Positions 60,847-64,000 of a stretch of 64,000 bases of DNA are shown here, piece by piece. The stretch spans positions 53,799-117,798 of the forward strand of contig NZ_AGFR01000012.1 in the NCBI RefSeq assembly GCF_000231445.1, given 5' to 3'. A program made the position numbers and the translations under genes. The notes under the pieces were generated by a model, which was not told where the DNA came from, did not search any database, and saw nothing but the letters and a program-made list of their open reading frames with translations. This DNA is from Commensalibacter intestini A911. GTDB lineage: Bacteria; Pseudomonadota; Alphaproteobacteria; Acetobacterales; Acetobacteraceae. The stretch's first letter is position 1; every line of letters starts with the position of its first letter.

Positions 60847-62682
60847 CTACTCAAACAACTCTTTATTTCTAACCGCACCTTTATCAGCACTTGTTGCCAT
60901 CATCGCGTAAGCTTTTAACGCCATACTGACTTTTCTGGCACGTGGTTTAGCTGGCTTCCAGCCTTTTTTATCTTGTTCGACGCGGCGTTTTTGTAACTCT
61001 GCGTCTGAAACATTCAATTGTATAGAACGATTAGGAATATCAATCACAATTTTATCGCCATCCTCAACCAAGCCAATAGCTCCACCAGATGCAGCCTCTG
61101 GAGATACGTGACCAATCGAAAGTCCAGAAGTTCCTCCTGAAAAACGGCCATCTGTTAACAATGCACAAAGCTTACCTAAATTTTTAGATTTCAAATAACT
61201 GGTTGGGTAAAGCATTTCTTGCATACCAGGCCCACCTTTTGGCCCTTCATAACGAATAACCACAATATCACCAGGTTCAATTTGATCGCCCAAAATTCCT
61301 TCAACAGAAGCATCTTGACTTTCAAATACTTTTGCATTTCCTGTAAAGGTCAAAATAGATTTATCAACACCAGCGGTTTTCACCACACAACCATTCTCAG
61401 CAATATTACCATATAAAACTGCCAATCCGCCATCTTGAGAATACGCATGTTCTATACTACGAATACACCCGTCTTTACGGTCAGTATCTAAACTATCCCA
61501 ACGCTTATCCTGACTAAATGCCTGTTGCGTAGGAATCCCACCTGGTGCAGCCTTAAAGAACCGTAAAACAGATTCCTCTTTGCTGATCGTAACATCCCAA
61601 TGGTGAATAGCATCACCCAATGTATCTGAATGAATAGTTTTTACCGTCGTATCAATCAGATTTCCTTTGGCTAATTCTGCCAAAATAGAGAAAATCCCTC
61701 CTGCACGATGCACATCTTCAACATGATATTTCTGCGTATTAGGAGCCACTTTACAAAGTTGTGGAATTTTACGAGATAAACTGTCAATATTTTGCAACGT
61801 AAAAGGAACTTCACCTTCTTGAGCAATGGCCAATAAATGTAAAATCGTATTCGTTGATCCACCCATTGCAATATCTAACGCCATCGCATTTTCAAAAGCT
61901 GCAATTGATGCAATTGAACGTGGAAGCACACTATCATCATCTTGCTCATAATATTGTTTACATAATTCAACAATACGACGACCTGCCCACTTAAATAATA
62001 GTTCACGATCTTTATGGGTTGCTAATGTTGTTCCATTCCCTGGAAAAGACAATCCCAACGCTTCGGTCAAACAATTCATAGAATTCGCTGTAAACATACC
62101 TGAACATGACCCACATGTTGGACAAGCAGAGCGTTCATATTCAGCAACGTTCTCATCTGAAATATGACTATTCCCAGCAACGACCATTGCATCAATCAAA
62201 TCAAGCTTATGATTAGCAACGGTGCTTTTACCAGCCTCCATTGGACCACCTGAAACAAAAATCACAGGAATATTTAAACGCATCGATGCCATTAACATGC
62301 CAGGAGTAATTTTATCGCAGTTAGAAATACAAACCATTGCATCCGCACAATGTGCATTCACCATATACTCAACTGAATCAGCAATAATCTCACGACTAGG
62401 CAAAGAGTATAACATACCATCATGGCCCATAGCGATCCCGTCATCAACAGCAATCGTATTAAACTCTTTTGCTACACCACCTGCGGCTTCAATCTCACGA
62501 GCAACAATATCGCCCAACTCTTTTAAATGCACATGACCTGGAACAAACTGAGTAAACGAATTCACCACAGCAATAATCGGCTTATTAAAATCCCCATCTT
62601 TCATTCCAGTCGCCCGCCATAATGCGCGAGCCCCTGCCATATTACGACCTTGGGTAGAAGTATGTGAACGATATTTGGGCAT
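60847..62682 (-). CDS. ilvD: Dihydroxy-acid dehydratase
   Basis: Iron-sulfur enzyme that dehydrates dihydroxy acids in isoleucine, valine and pantothenate synthesis. 611 residues. [15 protein letters not shown] near 45, [12 protein letters not shown] near 119 (cluster cysteine) and [17 protein letters not shown] near 193 (cluster cysteines) are visible; [20 protein letters not shown] near 510 is the conserved C-terminal block. Length equals E. coli IlvD. No ilv gene adjoins it; it is flanked by defence-type genes. Confidence 0.97.
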   Translation of the reverse strand: MPKYRSHTSTQGRNMAGARALWRATGMKDGDFNKPIIAVVNSFTQFVPGHVHLKELGDIVAREIEAAGGVAKEFNTIAVDDGIAMGHDGMLYSLPSREIIADSVEYMVNAHCADAMVCISNCDKITPGMLMASMRLNIPVIFVSGGPMEAGKSTVANHKLDLIDAMVVAGNSHISDENVAEYERSACPTCGSCSGMFTANSMNCLTEALGLSFPGNGTTLATHKDRELLFKWAGRRIVELCKQYYEQDDDSVLPRSIASIAAFENAMALDIAMGGSTNTILHLLAIAQEGEVPFTLQNIDSLSRKIPQLCKVAPNTQKYHVEDVHRAGGIFSILAELAKGNLIDTTVKTIHSDTLGDAIHHWDVTISKEESVLRFFKAAPGGIPTQQAFSQDKRWDSLDTDRKDGCIRSIEHAYSQDGGLAVLYGNIAENGCVVKTAGVDKSILTFTGNAKVFESQDASVEGILGDQIEPGDIVVIRYEGPKGGPGMQEMLYPTSYLKSKNLGKLCALLTDGRFSGGTSGLSIGHVSPEAASGGAIGLVEDGDKIVIDIPNRSIQLNVSDAELQKRRVEQDKKGWKPAKPRARKVSMALKAYAMMATSADKGAVRNKELFE

Positions 62683-63044
62683 TTAATCAGTCCTGTTTAA
62701 AAAATTAAAAATCTATTAAAAAATATCCATCTTATTTCAAAAAATTTCAAGAATAACCTTTAATAATATTATATATTTGAATCATATAAGCCTATTTCTA
62801 GTAGCATATCATCATGATCTTAATATACATATTTAATATATGCCTCATTTAAGATCCATCCTATTGTGTGTTTTTCTAAATTATCAATAAAGTTACTATC
62901 TAAACTGTATTTCATTTCTGTTTTATTAAATAATTATACAATACTAATTTGTTGTCATTAGTTAATATCTACAAATCTAAAATCATCCAAATAAACATTC
63001 TATAAATTTGAAATATTGAAGATATAAACCAGCAATAGATTTTT
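62683..63044. other. 362-bp AT-rich intergenic region
   Basis: Upstream of ilvD and of the nuclease pseudogene. No convincing gene. On the minus strand a 31-codon frame from ATG 62915 stops at 62820 and continues as 16 more codons to 62769, which might be a decayed small gene or chance. Confidence 0.5.
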
Positions 63045-63967
63045 ATGACTATAAATATTACTCCTCGCCTAATTGATTTAACTTATGAAGCACCTCTTAC
63101 ATCATATTGACGAAAAGAAGCTCTTCGTAAACTTCTTATCTCATCTCGTATTAGTTCCACATTCATGGCAACCTGGTCACATGATGAAAGTAAGCGCAAT
63201 TTTTAGATCAGCTTTTAAATAGACTACAACCTACAGAAAAAGGCAAAGCAGTTATTTTTCAAATGGCACATAATCTGTCAGAGCAGTCCACTTTTCCTGA
63301 CTTAAGAGGTCCTTGGGAGGATGCTGAGCAAAGAATACAAGATGCCCACAAAGCAGTTCAAGAGCTTAAATCATATTTAAAACAACAAAATGAACAGGTC
63401 ACATCTGCAAAGGAGCGTCTGGAAACACAAAAGCGAGCGCAAATTGAAAAGAAACGCATTCAGCGGTCACAAACTGATAAAAATAAACTTCAACAAAATT
63501 TAGAAGCATTACAATCTCAAATAGGAACACAACCTGGAGGGTATGCTTTTGAAAAGTGATTTTATCAATTACTTGATTTTTGCGAAATACAAAGTAAACG
63601 TCCATATAAAAGTAACGGTCGACAAATAGATGGTTCTTTAACTCACGAAGGGACAACCTATCTCTTAGAATTAAAATTTACAAAAAGCCAGTCTGGAGCT
63701 CAAGAAATCGACTCTTTAAAAGCAAAAGCCAGTAAAATGGCAGATAATACAATGGGACTAATGATGTCAATAAGCGGTTATACTAAAGTAGCAATTGAAG
63801 AAGCTTCTGGAAGTAAAACAACATTAATAATCATGGATACAAGCCATTTATATTTATTTTTCTCTGGTGTTATGAGTTTTCAAGAAATCATTTCAAGAAT
63901 AAGACGTCATGCTTCACAAACAGGCCAAGCATACTTAGCAGTAAGCGAGTTTTATAATTACATATAA
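63045..63967 (+). pseudogene. Broken PD-(D/E)XK restriction-endonuclease-like protein
   Basis: Conceptual frame of about 308 codons from ATG 63045. It is interrupted by TGA at 63108-63110 (context SY-stop-RKEALRKLL, where homologues have Trp), a lost T in the run at 63200-63204, and TGA at 63557-63559 (context FEK-stop-FYQLL, again a Trp position). After the shift one frame continues to a natural stop at 63967. The middle is a coiled coil (about 63290-63520). The C-terminal part holds the nuclease core: QIDGS near 63629, then YLLELKF near 63670, the D...ExK pattern. It is probably inactive and marks a former defence gene. Confidence 0.8.
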
Positions 63968-64000
63968 CTCGATACGAAAGTTGCATAGCCTTTGTGTTAC

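Noticed and set aside
63108..63559. TGA read as tryptophan
   Set aside because: The two TGA codons sit at Trp positions, but other genes here use TGG for Trp and end in TGA (cobC, the DUF4145 gene), and the same pseudogene has a frameshift.

Overview
The window is one contiguous AT-rich bacterial chromosome segment. 5-aminolevulinate synthase (hemA) points to an alphaproteobacterium. An OprB-type sugar porin, Hint-domain surface proteins, ethanolamine ammonia-lyase and the set of housekeeping genes fit the Acetobacteraceae. The low GC fits an insect-gut member such as Commensalibacter; the genus is my inference, not something tested here.

Layout. 1-12.3 kb is housekeeping: the gap-pgk operon, a small lipoprotein, hemA, a periplasmic DsbA-like protein, a strongly diverged gamma-glutamyltransferase-like lipoprotein, recA, and the dapF-mtaB-ftsY operon. 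12.3-20 kb holds a DUF4145 protein coupled to a DODA-type dioxygenase, a D-lyxose isomerase, a DEAD-box helicase, two related small secreted proteins and a secreted S10 carboxypeptidase. 20-24.8 kb carries late cobalamin synthesis genes (cobC, cbiB, cobQ, cobO, cobU), with a likely small RNA between cbiB and cobQ. 24.9-28.4 kb is a hydroxyacid dehydrogenase followed by a UbiD/UbiX/LpdD set that resembles the gallate decarboxylase system. 29.1-32.7 kb is an ethanolamine permease plus eutB and eutC. EutBC needs adenosylcobalamin, so this operon is a natural consumer of the product of the nearby cob genes.

33-37.6 kb is a very large beta-repeat surface protein with a C-terminal Hint domain, whose 3' end is broken by two compensating frameshifts. 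37.7-48 kb is a surface and sugar region: a glycosyltransferase, three tandem GH3 beta-glucosidase paralogues, each with its own promoter and hairpin terminator, and an OprB porin. 48.3-58 kb returns to core genes: tRNA-Asn, a solute-binding protein, a ferritin-like protein, a second-type ClpP, a lipoprotein, and alaC-hom-glpX-recJ. 58-64 kb has three tRNA-Glu genes, two related lipoproteins, an abortive-infection family protein, ilvD, and a pseudogene of a PD-(D/E)XK nuclease-like protein. The last two suggest a small and partly decayed defence locus around ilvD.

Most transcription units end in clear hairpin terminators. I saw no CRISPR array, no insertion sequence, no rRNA and no cobalamin riboswitch. 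The most interesting items are the candidate sRNA at 22.1 kb, the gamma-glutamyltransferase-like protein that has lost its family's substrate-binding residues, the Abi protein with a hairpin on its ribosome binding site, the frameshifted Hint protein, and the GH3 paralogue with an altered Lys-His motif.
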